Source: Novosphingobium sp. UBA6272
GTDB lineage: Bacteria; Pseudomonadota; Alphaproteobacteria; Sphingomonadales; Sphingomonadaceae
Reading direction: 5' to 3'
Length of the DNA stretch: 64,000 nucleotides
Assembly (NCBI RefSeq): GCF_002440635.1
Contig: NZ_DJUW01000017.1
Span: 62,001 to 126,000, forward strand
Shown: positions 1-8,731 of the stretch, in pieces
How the letters are laid out: each line of letters starts with the position of its first letter
Numbering within the stretch: the stretch's first letter is position 1
Notes under the pieces: model-generated
What the model was told of the DNA's origin: nothing
The model's input: the letters and a program-made list of their open reading frames with translations, nothing else
The model's database searches: none
Made by a program: the position numbers and the translations under genes

Positions 1-786
1 GCGCAGTTCCGCCAGCATATCGGCAAAGTCTTCATCATCGACTCCGCACATCCGCTTGAGCCTGGGCAGTTCGCCGCGCGCCAGCAGCTCAAGATTGTCC
101 AGCAGCCGGGCCATGCATGGGTCATAGCGGTCCGCCTCGCGCGCCTGGAGCGCCAGGCATTCGCCCAGGCTGCGGGCGCCGACGCCGGTGGGGTCGAGCG
201 ACTGGACCAGCGCCAGGGCATCTTCGACCTCGTCCTCGTCAACCGACAGTTCCTGCGCCAGTTCGCGGCATGTCGCACCGAGATAGCCGGCATCGTCGAG
301 CTCGCTGGCGATGTGCCGGGCGATGAAGGCCAGGCGCGGATCGCGGCTGATCGCGCCGATCTGGGCGTGGAGATGTTCGGCCAGAGTGGCGGCGTGATCG
401 CCGCGCTCGTCGATCCCCGGACCTTGCTCGCCGCCGCTCATGCGGAATTCCGCGCTCCAATCCCCGGTGTCGCGATCCCGATCAAGCGCGGAGGCATCGA
501 TGTCGAGCGGTCGGTCGTCCTCGGCCCTGCCTTCGGCGATCAGCTGGTCAGCGGGAGAAGATTCGAGCGTGGTGCGACGGGCATCGTCGGGCGGAACTGC
601 CTCGCCGACAGGGTCGGCCGGGACGCCGCCGCCGATGTCGAGCAGCGGATTGGCTTCGAGCGCTTCGCCAATGAAGGCCTCGATCTCTAGGTTCGACAGC
701 GCCAGCAGCTTGATCGCCTGCTGAAGCTGGGGCGTCATCACCAGTGATTGCGATTGCCGTAAATCGAGGCGCGGGCCGAGGGCCAT
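1..786 (-). CDS. rpoN: RNA polymerase sigma-54 factor, N-terminal part (cut by window edge)
   Basis: Sigma-54 directs RNA polymerase to -24/-12 promoters and needs enhancer-binding ATPases; targets typically include nitrogen and motility genes. The start at 786 gives MALGPRLDLRQSQSLVMTPQ, the Gln/Leu-rich Region I typical of RpoN. An acidic linker (Region II) follows, then the start of the core-binding domain. 262 codons are visible with no stop, so the core-binding C-terminal part, HTH and RpoN box lie left of base 1. It follows lptB on the same strand, a common proteobacterial order, but the 158-base gap is filled with strong hairpins that may separate the two transcripts. The family call is secure. 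Confidence 0.95.
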   Translation of the reverse strand, partial: MALGPRLDLRQSQSLVMTPQLQQAIKLLALSNLEIEAFIGEALEANPLLDIGGGVPADPVGEAVPPDDARRTTLESSPADQLIAEGRAEDDRPLDIDASALDRDRDTGDWSAEFRMSGGEQGPGIDERGDHAATLAEHLHAQIGAISRDPRLAFIARHIASELDDAGYLGATCRELAQELSVDEDEVEDALALVQSLDPTGVGARSLGECLALQAREADRYDPCMARLLDNLELLARGELPRLKRMCGVDDEDFADMLAELR

Positions 787-944
787 TGTGCCAGGTCCGC
801 CTCAGCTTTCGCTGAGGCTGGCACCACTCACCACCCCGCACCCCCGGCCCAACCACCCACAGGGTGCCATGAACGGGTGGTTGGGCCGGGGGTGCGGGGT
901 GGTGAGTGGTGCGAGGTCAACCGCAGGTTGACCGAACAAAGCAC
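787..944. repeat. Cluster of palindromes between lptB and rpoN
   Basis: The main element has two 37-base arms, 822-858 and 875-911, that are perfect reverse complements around a 16-base loop. Smaller hairpins flank it: 799-818 (8-bp stem) and 915-933 (GGTCAACC, loop GCA). The 11-base core CCCAACCACCC with its partner, and part of the loop (ACAGGGT.CC), recur inverted at 48075-48112. I see no T-tract, so this is more likely a repeat element or mRNA stability structure than a classical terminator. Confidence 0.85.
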
Positions 945-1724
945 TCATAAAGTAAACCCTTCGCCCAGGTAGAGCCGCCGCACGTTCTCGTCCGCGACCA
1001 GTTCCTCGGGACTTCCGGCGAACAGCACCTGTCCGCCATAGATGATGCAGGCCCGGTCAACGATGTCGAGCGTTTCGCGGACATTGTGATCGGTGATCAG
1101 CACGCCGATCCCGCGATCCTTCAGATCCCGGACCAGATCGCGGATGTCGCTGATCGAGAGCGGATCGATCCCGGCGAAGGGTTCGTCGAGCAACATGATC
1201 GAGGGGTTGGCGGCCAGCGCCCGGGCGATCTCGCAGCGGCGGCGTTCGCCGCCGGAAAGTGCCATGGCCGGGCTCGAACGGAGCCGGTCGAGCCCGAATT
1301 CATCGAGCAGGCGCTGCAGCTCGCTGGCCCGGGTCGCGGGGTCCGGCTCTGCCAGTTCGAGCACGCAGGCGATGTTCTGCTCGACCGTCATCCCGCGAAA
1401 GATGCTGGTTTCCTGCGGCAGATAGCCCAGCCCCAGGATCGCCCGGCGATACATCGGCAGCGTGGTCACATCGACCCCGTCCATCAGGATTCGGCCGCTG
1501 TCGGGCTTTACCAGGCCCATGATCGAATAGAAGCAGGTGGTCTTGCCCGCGCCGTTGGGGCCGAGCAGGCCGAGCACTTCGCCCTTGCCGACCGACAGCG
1601 AAATGTCGGTCAGCACCGCGCGCTTGTCATAGCTTTTGGCGATCGAGATCACTTCCAGTCCGCCTTGCGGGATCGGCTGCATGGCGGCGGTATTCGGCGC
1701 GACGAGATGCTGGACTTCGCTCAT
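945..1724 (-). CDS. lptB: LPS export ABC transporter ATP-binding protein LptB
   Basis: Cytoplasmic ATPase of the LptB2FGC complex, which extracts lipopolysaccharide from the inner membrane and drives it along the Lpt bridge. The 259-residue protein shows all ABC motifs: Walker A GPNGAGKTT, Q-loop in LPQETSIF, signature LSGGERRR, Walker B IMLLDEPFAGIDP and the H-loop in ITDHNVRET. I chose the ATG at 1724; an in-frame TTG at 1760 would add 12 residues with no family support. lptA and lptC, often just upstream, are not here: an unrelated membrane protein gene is divergent. rpoN lies downstream on the same strand. Confidence 0.95.
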   Translation of the reverse strand: MSEVQHLVAPNTAAMQPIPQGGLEVISIAKSYDKRAVLTDISLSVGKGEVLGLLGPNGAGKTTCFYSIMGLVKPDSGRILMDGVDVTTLPMYRRAILGLGYLPQETSIFRGMTVEQNIACVLELAEPDPATRASELQRLLDEFGLDRLRSSPAMALSGGERRRCEIARALAANPSIMLLDEPFAGIDPLSISDIRDLVRDLKDRGIGVLITDHNVRETLDIVDRACIIYGGQVLFAGSPEELVADENVRRLYLGEGFTL

Positions 1725-1898
1725 GGTCCCCGATCTACGCAGGCTTCGGACGGCCCGCAAGCGTCATTGGTCGATTTGGCAGGCTTTGTGCATGACCCGC
1801 CGCAATGCCTTCCTCGCAGACAATGCTTAACGGGGCTTGATCGAACGCCCCTTCGGTGTTCTACTCGGTCTCCGAGGGGAACTGAAAAGGGAATGACC

Positions 1899-2279
1899 AT
1901 GGCTAAGGCATGGCACGGCGTCGCACATTGGGCAGCGCGGGCAGGCAAACCGCTCGATTGGCGCAAGCGGATGAGCGACAATATCGCCTATGCCTTGCTG
2001 GTCTATACCGGTCTCCAGATTTTCGTCACGATGGGCATGATCGAGAAGAAGGGCGGCTCGCTGCTGCCCTATTTTGCGCTGATCATGCTGGTCGCCGCGA
2101 TCATTCCGGCTTGTCGCCGCTTTGAAAAGCGCTGGAACCGGCTCAGCGACGAACAGGCCGCAGATCCGCAGTTCGCGTCCTATTACCGCCGCGATCAGGT
2201 CTGGCTCTGGGCGCTGACGCTGGGCCTGCCGTTCGTCGTTTCCGGCGTCTTCTTTGGCATGGCGCGCCTGCTCGCCTGA
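1899..2279 (+). CDS. Small three-TM membrane protein of unknown function
   Basis: I do not recognise this 126-residue protein. A basic amphipathic N-terminus of about 30 residues is followed by three hydrophobic stretches, roughly residues 30-50 (YALLVYTGLQIFVTMG), 58-76 (LLPYFALIMLVAAIIP) and 102-124 (WLWALTLGLPFVVSGV), joined by a charged loop. It is probably an inner-membrane protein. ATG 1899 has AAGG eight bases upstream; ATG 1893 is also in frame but almost on top of that motif. The gene is divergent from lptB and 58 bases ahead of pmbA, so it may be cotranscribed with pmbA. Confidence 0.7.
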   Translation: MAKAWHGVAHWAARAGKPLDWRKRMSDNIAYALLVYTGLQIFVTMGMIEKKGGSLLPYFALIMLVAAIIPACRRFEKRWNRLSDEQAADPQFASYYRRDQVWLWALTLGLPFVVSGVFFGMARLLA

Positions 2280-2337
2280 TTGCTTTCCTATCGTTAGTCC
2301 CTAGATCGGCGGCTCTGCCGAAGGAGTCGCTTGCCCC

Positions 2338-3684
2338 ATGCTCAGTCCCACCGCCGCACAGGACCGCGCCGCCGCATTGATCGATTTCGCGCGCGCTGCC
2401 GGGGCCGATGCCGCCGATGCGGTCTATTCGGGTTCATCGTCGGAGAGCGTATCCGTGCGGCTCGGGGCGCTGGAAGATGTCGAGCGTTCGGAAAGCGAGC
2501 ATCTGGACCTGCGGGTCTTTGTCGGACGCCGGTCCGCTTCGATCGGTTCGAGCGACCTGTCCGACGCGGCGCTTAAGGAGCTGGCGGCGCGCGCGGTCGA
2601 CATGGCCCGCGCCGCACCGGAAGACCAGTATGCCGGGCTCGCCGACGCGGCGCTGCTCGCCAAGGGTCCCTTTCCAGACCTTGATTCGCTGGATCCGGCC
2701 GAACTTAGCCCGGCCCAATTGCGCGAGCGGGCGCTGGAAATCGAGGATGCGGCCAGGGCCGTCGCCGGGGTGACCAATTCCGAAGGTGGCCATGCCAGCC
2801 TGTCGCAGCGCAATTTCGCGCTGGTCACCAGCCACGGCTTCGCCGGCTCGTTCGGCGGGACAATGCACGGGATCAGCGCCACGGCGATTGCCGGTGAAGG
2901 CGGCAACATGCAGCGCGACTATGCCTGGCGCATGGCTCGGCACCTGGCCGACATGCCAGGGCTGGAAGAGCTGGGCCGGCTGGCGGGGGAACGGGCGGTA
3001 CGGCGGCTCGATCCGGGCCGGGTCAAAAGCGGGCCGATGCCGGTGGTGTTCGATCCGCGGGTTGGCGGCACGCTGATCTCGCACCTGAGCGGAGCGATCA
3101 GCGGCAATGCGATAGCGCGGCGCTCCAGCTTCCTGCTCGAAATGGCCGGGGAGCAGGTGTTTGCTCCCAGCATCACGATCCACGATGATCCTTTACTAGT
3201 GCGCGGGCTGTCCTCGCGCCCGTTTGACGGCGAAGGGCTGGCTACCGCGCCGCGCGCGCTAGTCGAAGCTGGACGGCTGACCGGCTGGCTGATGGACAGC
3301 GCCGCAGCCCGCCAGCTCGGCGCGGCGCCGACCGGTCATGCCGTGCGCGGGGCGGGCGGTTCGCCGGGGGTCAGCACGAGCAACGTCCAACTGGCACCAG
3401 GCAGTGCGACCGTGGCCGAACTGATCGCGGATATCGAAGAAGGCGTGTTCGTGAACGAACTGATCGGTCACGGCGTCAACGGTGTGACCGGGGACTACAG
3501 CCGGGGTGCCTCAGGCTATCGCATCGTCAGGGGTGAGATCGCCGGGCCGGTCGCCGAATTCACCGTGGCCGGCAACCTGATCGACATGTTCGCGCGGATG
3601 TCGGTTGCCAATGACCTTGAATGGCACCGCACGATCAACGTGCCGACCCTGCGCATCGACGGGATGACAATCGCGGGGGATTGA
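2338..3684 (+). CDS. pmbA: PmbA/TldE-type subunit of the TldD-PmbA metalloprotease
   Basis: The TldD/TldE(PmbA) heterodimer is a metalloprotease that processes peptides such as microcin precursors; TldD carries the metal site and PmbA is the partner. The 448-residue product has the usual PmbA length. It contains the family's C-terminal signature (GHGVNGVTGDYSRGASGY, about residues 380-397) and an N-terminal segment typical of the superfamily. No HExxxH zinc motif is visible, which favours PmbA over TldD. The start is the ATG at 2338. A palindromic repeat follows the gene, and ppa converges from the other side. Confidence 0.88.
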   Translation: MLSPTAAQDRAAALIDFARAAGADAADAVYSGSSSESVSVRLGALEDVERSESEHLDLRVFVGRRSASIGSSDLSDAALKELAARAVDMARAAPEDQYAGLADAALLAKGPFPDLDSLDPAELSPAQLRERALEIEDAARAVAGVTNSEGGHASLSQRNFALVTSHGFAGSFGGTMHGISATAIAGEGGNMQRDYAWRMARHLADMPGLEELGRLAGERAVRRLDPGRVKSGPMPVVFDPRVGGTLISHLSGAISGNAIARRSSFLLEMAGEQVFAPSITIHDDPLLVRGLSSRPFDGEGLATAPRALVEAGRLTGWLMDSAAARQLGAAPTGHAVRGAGGSPGVSTSNVQLAPGSATVAELIADIEEGVFVNELIGHGVNGVTGDYSRGASGYRIVRGEIAGPVAEFTVAGNLIDMFARMSVANDLEWHRTINVPTLRIDGMTIAGD

Positions 3685-3721
3685 AGCCTGTCTGCCCATC
3701 GGACCAGACCCCTTGAGTTCC

Positions 3722-3810
3722 CCTCCCGCTTGCGGGAGGAGTCAGGGGAGGGCCTGTTGGGGTAGGCGCATCTAACAGGCCCCCCCGGCCCCTCCCGCGA
3801 GCGGGAGGGG
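3722..3810. repeat. Composite palindromic repeat between convergent pmbA and ppa
   Basis: Three hairpins in a row: 3722-3739 (CCTCCCGC, loop TT), 3750-3782 (9-bp arms GGGCCTGTT/AACAGGCCC) and 3789-3810 (CCCCTCCCGC, loop GA). The outer two share the sequence CCTCCCGC. It lies between two convergent stop codons and could act as a bidirectional terminator, although no U-tract is present. Confidence 0.8.
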
Positions 3811-3825
3811 AGATAGGCGATCCGC

Positions 3826-4365
3826 TTACTTCGTGGTGGAGTTCTTGTACCGCTCAATGCATTCCAGCACGATCCGCTTGGCGTCCTCGGCGTCGCCCCA
3901 CTTGCCGATCCGGACCCACTTTTCCTTTTCCAGGTCCTTGTAGTGGGTGAAGAAGTGCTCGATCTGCGCTAGCACGATCGAGGGCAGATCCTTCTGCTCG
4001 CCGATGTCGGAATAGTACGGGAAGGTCGAATCGACCGGAACGCAGATCAGCTTTTCATCGCCGCCGTGCTCGTCTTCCAGGTTGAGTACCCCGATCGGCC
4101 GGGCCCGTACCACGCAGCCCGGAACGAACGGTGAGCGCGCGATCACCAGCGCGTCGAGCGGGTCGCCGTCGTCGGACAGGGTGTGCGGGATGAAGCCGTA
4201 ATTGGCCGGATAGCGCATCGGGGTATGGAGGATGCGGTCGACGAACAGCGCGCCCGATTCCTTGTCGAATTCGTACTTCACCGGTTCGCCGCCAACCGGC
4301 ACTTCGATGATGACGTTGAGGCTCTCGGGCGGATTGTCGCCGACGGGGATCTTTTCAATACGCAT
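3826..4365 (-). CDS. ppa: Inorganic pyrophosphatase (family I)
   Basis: Cytoplasmic Mg-dependent enzyme that hydrolyses pyrophosphate to two phosphates and so pulls biosynthetic reactions forward. The length (179 aa) is typical for bacterial family I. The catalytic metal-binding segment DDGDPLDALV is intact at about residues 65-74, preceded by the conserved YPANYGFIPHTL. Other family landmarks are KYEFDKESGALFVDRILHT near the N-terminus and a lysine-rich KDLEKEKWVRIGKW toward the C-terminus. It is probably a single-gene transcript: it converges on pmbA, and the upstream DUF1345 gene on the same strand ends 67 bases away. Confidence 0.96.
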   Translation of the reverse strand: MRIEKIPVGDNPPESLNVIIEVPVGGEPVKYEFDKESGALFVDRILHTPMRYPANYGFIPHTLSDDGDPLDALVIARSPFVPGCVVRARPIGVLNLEDEHGGDEKLICVPVDSTFPYYSDIGEQKDLPSIVLAQIEHFFTHYKDLEKEKWVRIGKWGDAEDAKRIVLECIERYKNSTTK

Positions 4366-4432
4366 GATGGGCGCGCCTTAGTCGGGATAATGCTGCACTG
4401 CAACACCGACGAAGGTCGAACCGGGCAGGAAT

Positions 4433-5089
4433 TCAGCCCAGTGCGTTGATCGTGAAGGCGATCACCCCGATGTTGAAGACAAATGCCGCCAGGCAATGAA
4501 GCAGAACCAGGTGCCGCACCTCGGGCGCGGTGATCTGCACGTCCGATGTCTGGAAGGTCATGCCCAGGGTGAAGGCAAAGTAGGCGAAATCGCGATAATC
4601 GGGGTGCGGGCTGCCCGGAAATTCGATCCCGCCGCGGTGCTTGTCGCTGTCCTCGCCCCCGCAATAGAACATGTGGGCATAGTGCAAGGCAAAGACCGAA
4701 TTGGCGAACAGCCAGGCCAGCGCCAGGGTTCCGAGCAGCTTGGCCATGGCAGCATGCTCACCGGTGCGCGCGGCCGCAAGTTCACCGGCGATCGCGGCCA
4801 TGACCACTCCGGCCAGCAAGGTCGTGATCAGCAGGATCAGCCCGCGGTTGGCGTCGTTCTGTTCCGAATGGCGACGCATCTCGGCAACACTGAAGCCGCG
4901 CAGCAGCGGCAGCAACGACAGCAGGAATATAGCTGCGGCCAGATCGAACCCGATCGCTAGCGCGTCCTGCCAACTCGCTCGGGGATCGATCAGCCGCCAC
5001 AGCCAGAACCCCAGCGGCAACAACGCAACGCACAGGACGAAGCGGGGCGGAGCGATCCGGTTGCCGATGGCAAGGCCGGCCTTGGCCAT
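4433..5089 (-). CDS. DUF1345-family inner membrane protein
   Basis: A 218-residue polytopic protein with about five hydrophobic helices, starting with VLCVALLPLGFWLWRL and ending with LHCLAAFVFNIGVIAFTI. The family hallmark is the segment after TM4, containing ALHYAHMFYCG and then a DYRDFAYFAFTLGMTFQTSD stretch; these conserved polar residues inside a membrane protein match DUF1345. No function is established for the family. The stop lies 67 bases before ppa, and the M61 peptidase gene upstream on the same strand ends only 3 bases before this start, which suggests cotranscription with the peptidase. Confidence 0.85.
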   Translation of the reverse strand: MAKAGLAIGNRIAPPRFVLCVALLPLGFWLWRLIDPRASWQDALAIGFDLAAAIFLLSLLPLLRGFSVAEMRRHSEQNDANRGLILLITTLLAGVVMAAIAGELAAARTGEHAAMAKLLGTLALAWLFANSVFALHYAHMFYCGGEDSDKHRGGIEFPGSPHPDYRDFAYFAFTLGMTFQTSDVQITAPEVRHLVLLHCLAAFVFNIGVIAFTINALG

Positions 5090-5092
5090 CCC

Positions 5093-7042
5093 CTATTTGC
5101 CCTTCGCTCGCGGTCGTTTAGGCATCAGCAGCAGCTCCAGTCCGTTTGGCGCCTTGGCAGTAGTGGCGCGCTCCAGCCAGGGCCAGCGCAGCCCGCCCGA
5201 ATAGGCGATGCTGACCGTCTGGAAACGGCTGCCGCGTTGTAACAGCAGTTCGATCGGTGCGCCACTTTTGCCCGCGGTGATCGCCTTCTTCAGCAAGTCG
5301 GCGTCATAGGCCTCGCCATTGACCGCGACGATCTTGGCACCGGAGACCACCCCGGCGTTGAAGGCCGGGCTGTCCCACTGGGTGGCAGTAACCTTGGCAT
5401 CCTTGTCGAGCACCACGCCCAGCGAATAGGTCAGGTTGACGACCTTGGCATCGGCGAAGCGGGCCTTGTCGAACGGGTTGGGCTCGTCCCGCCAGACCAG
5501 GCGGTAGCCGCCCTTTTCGATCCCCATCACCGGGGCCGGCTGGCCGGGGGTATTGATCCGCGTCTCGATGAACTGCGCCCAGTCATAGGGAGCGACCGCG
5601 TTCAGCTTGGCGATAATCTCGTCCACCTCGAACGGCAGCTGGCCGTAATCGCCATGGTTCATCCCGAAGAACAGCTTGGCGAAATCGTCGATGCTGCGCT
5701 TGCCGCCGGACCGTTCGCGGATGATCTGGTCAATCTCCAGCCAGATCAGCGCGCCTTCGGTGTAATAGTCCTCGCTTCGCGACAGCGAGGCAAATGGCTT
5801 GGCCTTGCGCGCGGCGAACACCGGATCGTGGCCGGTATCCTCGACCGAGCGCCAGCGCCGCCCCGGCTGAGTCGAAAAGTTCCCCGCCCAGCTGGCCAGC
5901 ATCCCCAGCACTATGTCCTTGCCCTGCAGGCCCGAGCGGGCGGCCAGCACGGTTCCCCAGAACTGGTCCTGGCCTTCGTAGGTCCACAGCAGGTCGTCCT
6001 GCATCGGCTGGCGATAGTCGGGCGTCCACATCCGCGCGGGGCGGCGGTACTTGCCGGCCCACGAATGGGCATATTCGTGCGGCAGCAGGTTGCGGTCGAA
6101 CTCGTACTTGTCCCACTCGAGGAAAGCGCCGGGCTCCAGCTGGTTCTCGCTCGAACGGTGATGCTCCAGCCCGATCCCGCCCATCCGGTCGGTCAGCGCG
6201 AGGAGGAATTCGTAGCGGTCGAAATGATTCGCGCCAAACGCCAGCCGGGCTTCGGTGACGAGGTGGCGATGCGGCTCGATCTGCGCGGCGGTGGCATTGA
6301 GCTGTTCGGGCTTGTCGGCCACGACATTGAGCGTGACGTTCTGGCCCAGGTCCCATTTGCGGAAATACTTGCCAGCAAAGATCGGCGAATCGACCAGGAT
6401 CTCATAGCTGGTTTCGGCCCAGCTCAGCTTGTTGCCCTGCTGTTGCAGGCCATCGAGTGCGACCGCGGCGGTCCAGCCCTGCGGAATCGTGACTGAGGGG
6501 ATCACCCGGATCTGCCGGACATAATGCCCGGCCGGGTAAAGGCTCATCTTCTCCCACTGCAGGTTGAGCATTTCCTGCGTCATGGTGATCCGGCCCTCAC
6601 TCGCTTGCAGCGGGCTGGTGTGGATATATTTGGCGGTCACTGCCTTGGCCCCGGCCGGAACATCGACGTGGAAGGCATAGACCTCAATCGGATCGCGCTT
6701 CCAGGTCAGCTGCTGGTCGCCGGCGAAGAACTGGAGGTCGACCAGCTCGGCCAGCGGCCCGCGCGGGCCGTGGTTGCCGGGCAGCCACTGCGGCATCAGC
6801 AGGGTCAGCCGCCGGGTGCCGGGTGCGACCGGGACGGTCTGGGTGACGCGGTAGATACCGCGGCTGACATCGGTTGCGTCGATATCCAGCCGCATCGTTC
6901 CGCCCGGATAGGGCAGATCGGCGGCATCGGGCACCTGCCGCGACAGCGGCACGGCGCTCGGCGCGGAGAGCGTGGCGGAGATTGCTGGCGCGCCCATTGC
7001 GAGCACGGCCAGGGCAAGTGCGATCCCTGTCGTTCTTTTCAT
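5093..7042 (-). CDS. Secreted M61-family (glycyl aminopeptidase-type) metallopeptidase with PDZ domain
   Basis: Zinc peptidase, probably periplasmic. The start at 7042 gives a clean signal peptide (MKRTTGIALALAVLAMGAPA, then ISA); a longer reading frame exists upstream but would bury it. The zinc site is HEYAHSW, matching the HExxHxW pattern of M61, followed by the basic GKYRRP. An N-terminal beta-sandwich precedes it and a PDZ-like module lies near the C-terminus (about residues 545-630, with FNAGVVSGAKIVAVNG). At 649 aa it matches M61 proteins. The gene is divergent from hisS, with 89 bases between starts for both promoters. Its substrate is unknown. Confidence 0.88.
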   Translation of the reverse strand: MKRTTGIALALAVLAMGAPAISATLSAPSAVPLSRQVPDAADLPYPGGTMRLDIDATDVSRGIYRVTQTVPVAPGTRRLTLLMPQWLPGNHGPRGPLAELVDLQFFAGDQQLTWKRDPIEVYAFHVDVPAGAKAVTAKYIHTSPLQASEGRITMTQEMLNLQWEKMSLYPAGHYVRQIRVIPSVTIPQGWTAAVALDGLQQQGNKLSWAETSYEILVDSPIFAGKYFRKWDLGQNVTLNVVADKPEQLNATAAQIEPHRHLVTEARLAFGANHFDRYEFLLALTDRMGGIGLEHHRSSENQLEPGAFLEWDKYEFDRNLLPHEYAHSWAGKYRRPARMWTPDYRQPMQDDLLWTYEGQDQFWGTVLAARSGLQGKDIVLGMLASWAGNFSTQPGRRWRSVEDTGHDPVFAARKAKPFASLSRSEDYYTEGALIWLEIDQIIRERSGGKRSIDDFAKLFFGMNHGDYGQLPFEVDEIIAKLNAVAPYDWAQFIETRINTPGQPAPVMGIEKGGYRLVWRDEPNPFDKARFADAKVVNLTYSLGVVLDKDAKVTATQWDSPAFNAGVVSGAKIVAVNGEAYDADLLKKAITAGKSGAPIELLLQRGSRFQTVSIAYSGGLRWPWLERATTAKAPNGLELLLMPKRPRAKGK

Positions 7043-7131
7043 GGGCACCGGTTCTGGCGGCAAGGCGGTGCGCACGCAAGATTCGCCTGCACCCTTTTCG
7101 ACAAAGCCCATACAAGCTAGGGGCGAGCGCC

Positions 7132-8424
7132 ATGAGCAACACTCCGCAAGCGATCCGTGGCACCCAGGACATCTTCGGCCCCGATGCCGAGGCTTTCGCG
7201 CATGTCGTCGAGACCTTCGAGCGCGTCCGCAAGCTCTACCGGTTCCGCCGGATCGAGATGCCGGTGTTCGAAAAGACCGAGGTGTTCTCGCGCAGCATCG
7301 GCGAGACCACCGATGTGGTTTCTAAGGAAATGTACTCGTTCGAGGATCGCGGCGGCGAATCGCTAACCCTGCGGCCCGAATTCACCGCCGGGATCTGCCG
7401 CGCGTTCCTGACCAACGGCTGGCAGCAGCACGCGCCGCTGAAAGTTGCGACGCACGGCCCGCTGTTCCGGTACGAGCGCCCGCAAAAGGGCCGCTACCGC
7501 CAGTTCCACCAGCTCGACGCCGAAATCATCGGCGCGGGCGAGCCGCAGGCCGATGTCGAGCTGCTGGTCATGGCGGATCAGCTGCTCAAGGAACTGGGCA
7601 TTGCCGATGGGGTGACGCTGATGCTCAACACTCTGGGCGATGCCGCGAGCCGCGACGCCTGGCGGGCAGCGCTGGTCGAATACTTCCGGGCCGTGAAGGG
7701 TCAGCTGAGCGAGGATTCACAGGACCGGCTGGAGCGGAACCCCTTGCGCATCCTCGACAGCAAGGACCCGCGCGACAAGGCGTTTGTGGCCGATGCGCCG
7801 AAGATCGACGACTTCCTGAGCGAAGAAGCGCAGGAATTCTTCGCCAAGGTCACCGGCGGGCTCGATGCCGCCGGCGTCGAATGGACCCGCGCGCCCAGCC
7901 TGGTGCGCGGCCTCGACTACTACCGCCACACCGCGTTCGAATTCGTCACTGATCGGCTTGGCGCGCAGGGCACCGTTCTGGGCGGTGGTCGCTATGACGG
8001 GCTGATGGAGTCGCTTGGTGGGGCACCTACGCCGGCGGTGGGCTGGGCTGCGGGGATTGAGCGACTGGCGATGCTGGTGGGGGAGCGGGCTGATACGCAG
8101 CCATTCATAGCTGTAGTACCTGACAATCCGGACTTGTTGGACGAGGCTCAGGCATTAGCAACGCAACTTCGCAGAAATGGATTCACTGCAACAATCGCGT
8201 TTCGAGGCAACGCTAAACGACACGTCGAGATCGCGCGGAAAGTAGGAGCGGACGCAGCGCTGATTGTAAGATGGAAGGCCGGTGATGGTCCGCGATCTGA
8301 CGAGTATGGCCCTGTTCGGCGGCTTCATCTGTCTAAGGTCCGGGCCGACCCGGACCATAGCTTCTTGAGCGCTGTTCTTGCAGCAGTTGGAGAAGGAGTC
8401 AGCGGTGAGGTTCCGTCGGAGTGA
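7132..8424 (+). CDS. hisS: Histidyl-tRNA synthetase
   Basis: Charges tRNA-His with histidine in the cytoplasm (class II synthetase). The ATG at 7132 gives MSNTPQAIRGTQDIFGPDAE, the usual start. Class II motif 2 is at FRYERPQKGRYRQFHQLDAE (about residues 112-131), the histidine motif at VRGLDYYRHTAFEF, and motif 3 at LGGGRYDGL and GWAAGIERL. The last ~110 residues form the anticodon-binding domain. From about base 8085 to the stop, composition drops: I count 59 G/C in 8101-8220 (49%) against 41 of 60 (68%) in 7501-7560, with codons such as AGT, TTA and GTA that are rare nearby. This suggests that the C-terminal domain was exchanged by recombination. The frame is intact. Confidence 0.95.
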   Translation: MSNTPQAIRGTQDIFGPDAEAFAHVVETFERVRKLYRFRRIEMPVFEKTEVFSRSIGETTDVVSKEMYSFEDRGGESLTLRPEFTAGICRAFLTNGWQQHAPLKVATHGPLFRYERPQKGRYRQFHQLDAEIIGAGEPQADVELLVMADQLLKELGIADGVTLMLNTLGDAASRDAWRAALVEYFRAVKGQLSEDSQDRLERNPLRILDSKDPRDKAFVADAPKIDDFLSEEAQEFFAKVTGGLDAAGVEWTRAPSLVRGLDYYRHTAFEFVTDRLGAQGTVLGGGRYDGLMESLGGAPTPAVGWAAGIERLAMLVGERADTQPFIAVVPDNPDLLDEAQALATQLRRNGFTATIAFRGNAKRHVEIARKVGADAALIVRWKAGDGPRSDEYGPVRRLHLSKVRADPDHSFLSAVLAAVGEGVSGEVPSE

Positions 8425-8444
8425 TTTTCATTCTCCCAGTTAAT

Positions 8445-8583
8445 CGTCACCCTGAACTTGTTTCAGGGTCCATTTCTCCTCACAGGCCAAAGCTCTATGG
8501 GGCAGCCAGGCCGCGCCGTTTCGCCTTGCGCGCCATCACCGGGCCAACCGCAAGATGGACCCTGAAACAAGTCCAGGGTGACG
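8445..8583. repeat. Inverted repeat with 29-base arms downstream of hisS
   Basis: Arm 8445-8473 (begins CGTCACCCTGAACTTG) and arm 8555-8583 are reverse complements with one mismatch in 29, around an 81-base centre. The motif TCACCCTG.ACTTG.TTCAGGGTCCA is a recurrent kind of intergenic repeat in sphingomonads. It immediately follows the compositionally odd end of hisS. I see no coding potential in the centre. Confidence 0.8.
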
Positions 8584-8614
8584 GGTTAGGTGGGCTGAGG
8601 TTGCTTTCACTTGG

Positions 8615-8717
8615 CCCCTCCCCGGTGGGGAGGGGTTGGGGTGGGGGTTCCACACCGGCGTTGACGCGCGGCTTTGCCGCGCTCCCCCATCCCCGGCCCT
8701 TCCCCGCTGGGGAAGGG
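8615..8717. repeat. CCCTCCCC-type palindromic repeat upstream of prfA
   Basis: Three hairpins: 8615-8635 (CCCCTCCCC, loop GGT), 8666-8682 (GCGCGGC, loop TTT) and 8697-8717 (CCCTTCCCC, loop GCT). Together with the 8445-8583 element this fills the 307-base gap between hisS and prfA; I see no gene there. The last arm, GGGGAAGGG, overlaps the only good purine-rich stretch before the prfA start, so the hairpin could hide the prfA ribosome site. Confidence 0.78.
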
Positions 8718-8731
8718 AGAATGCGTGCGCC

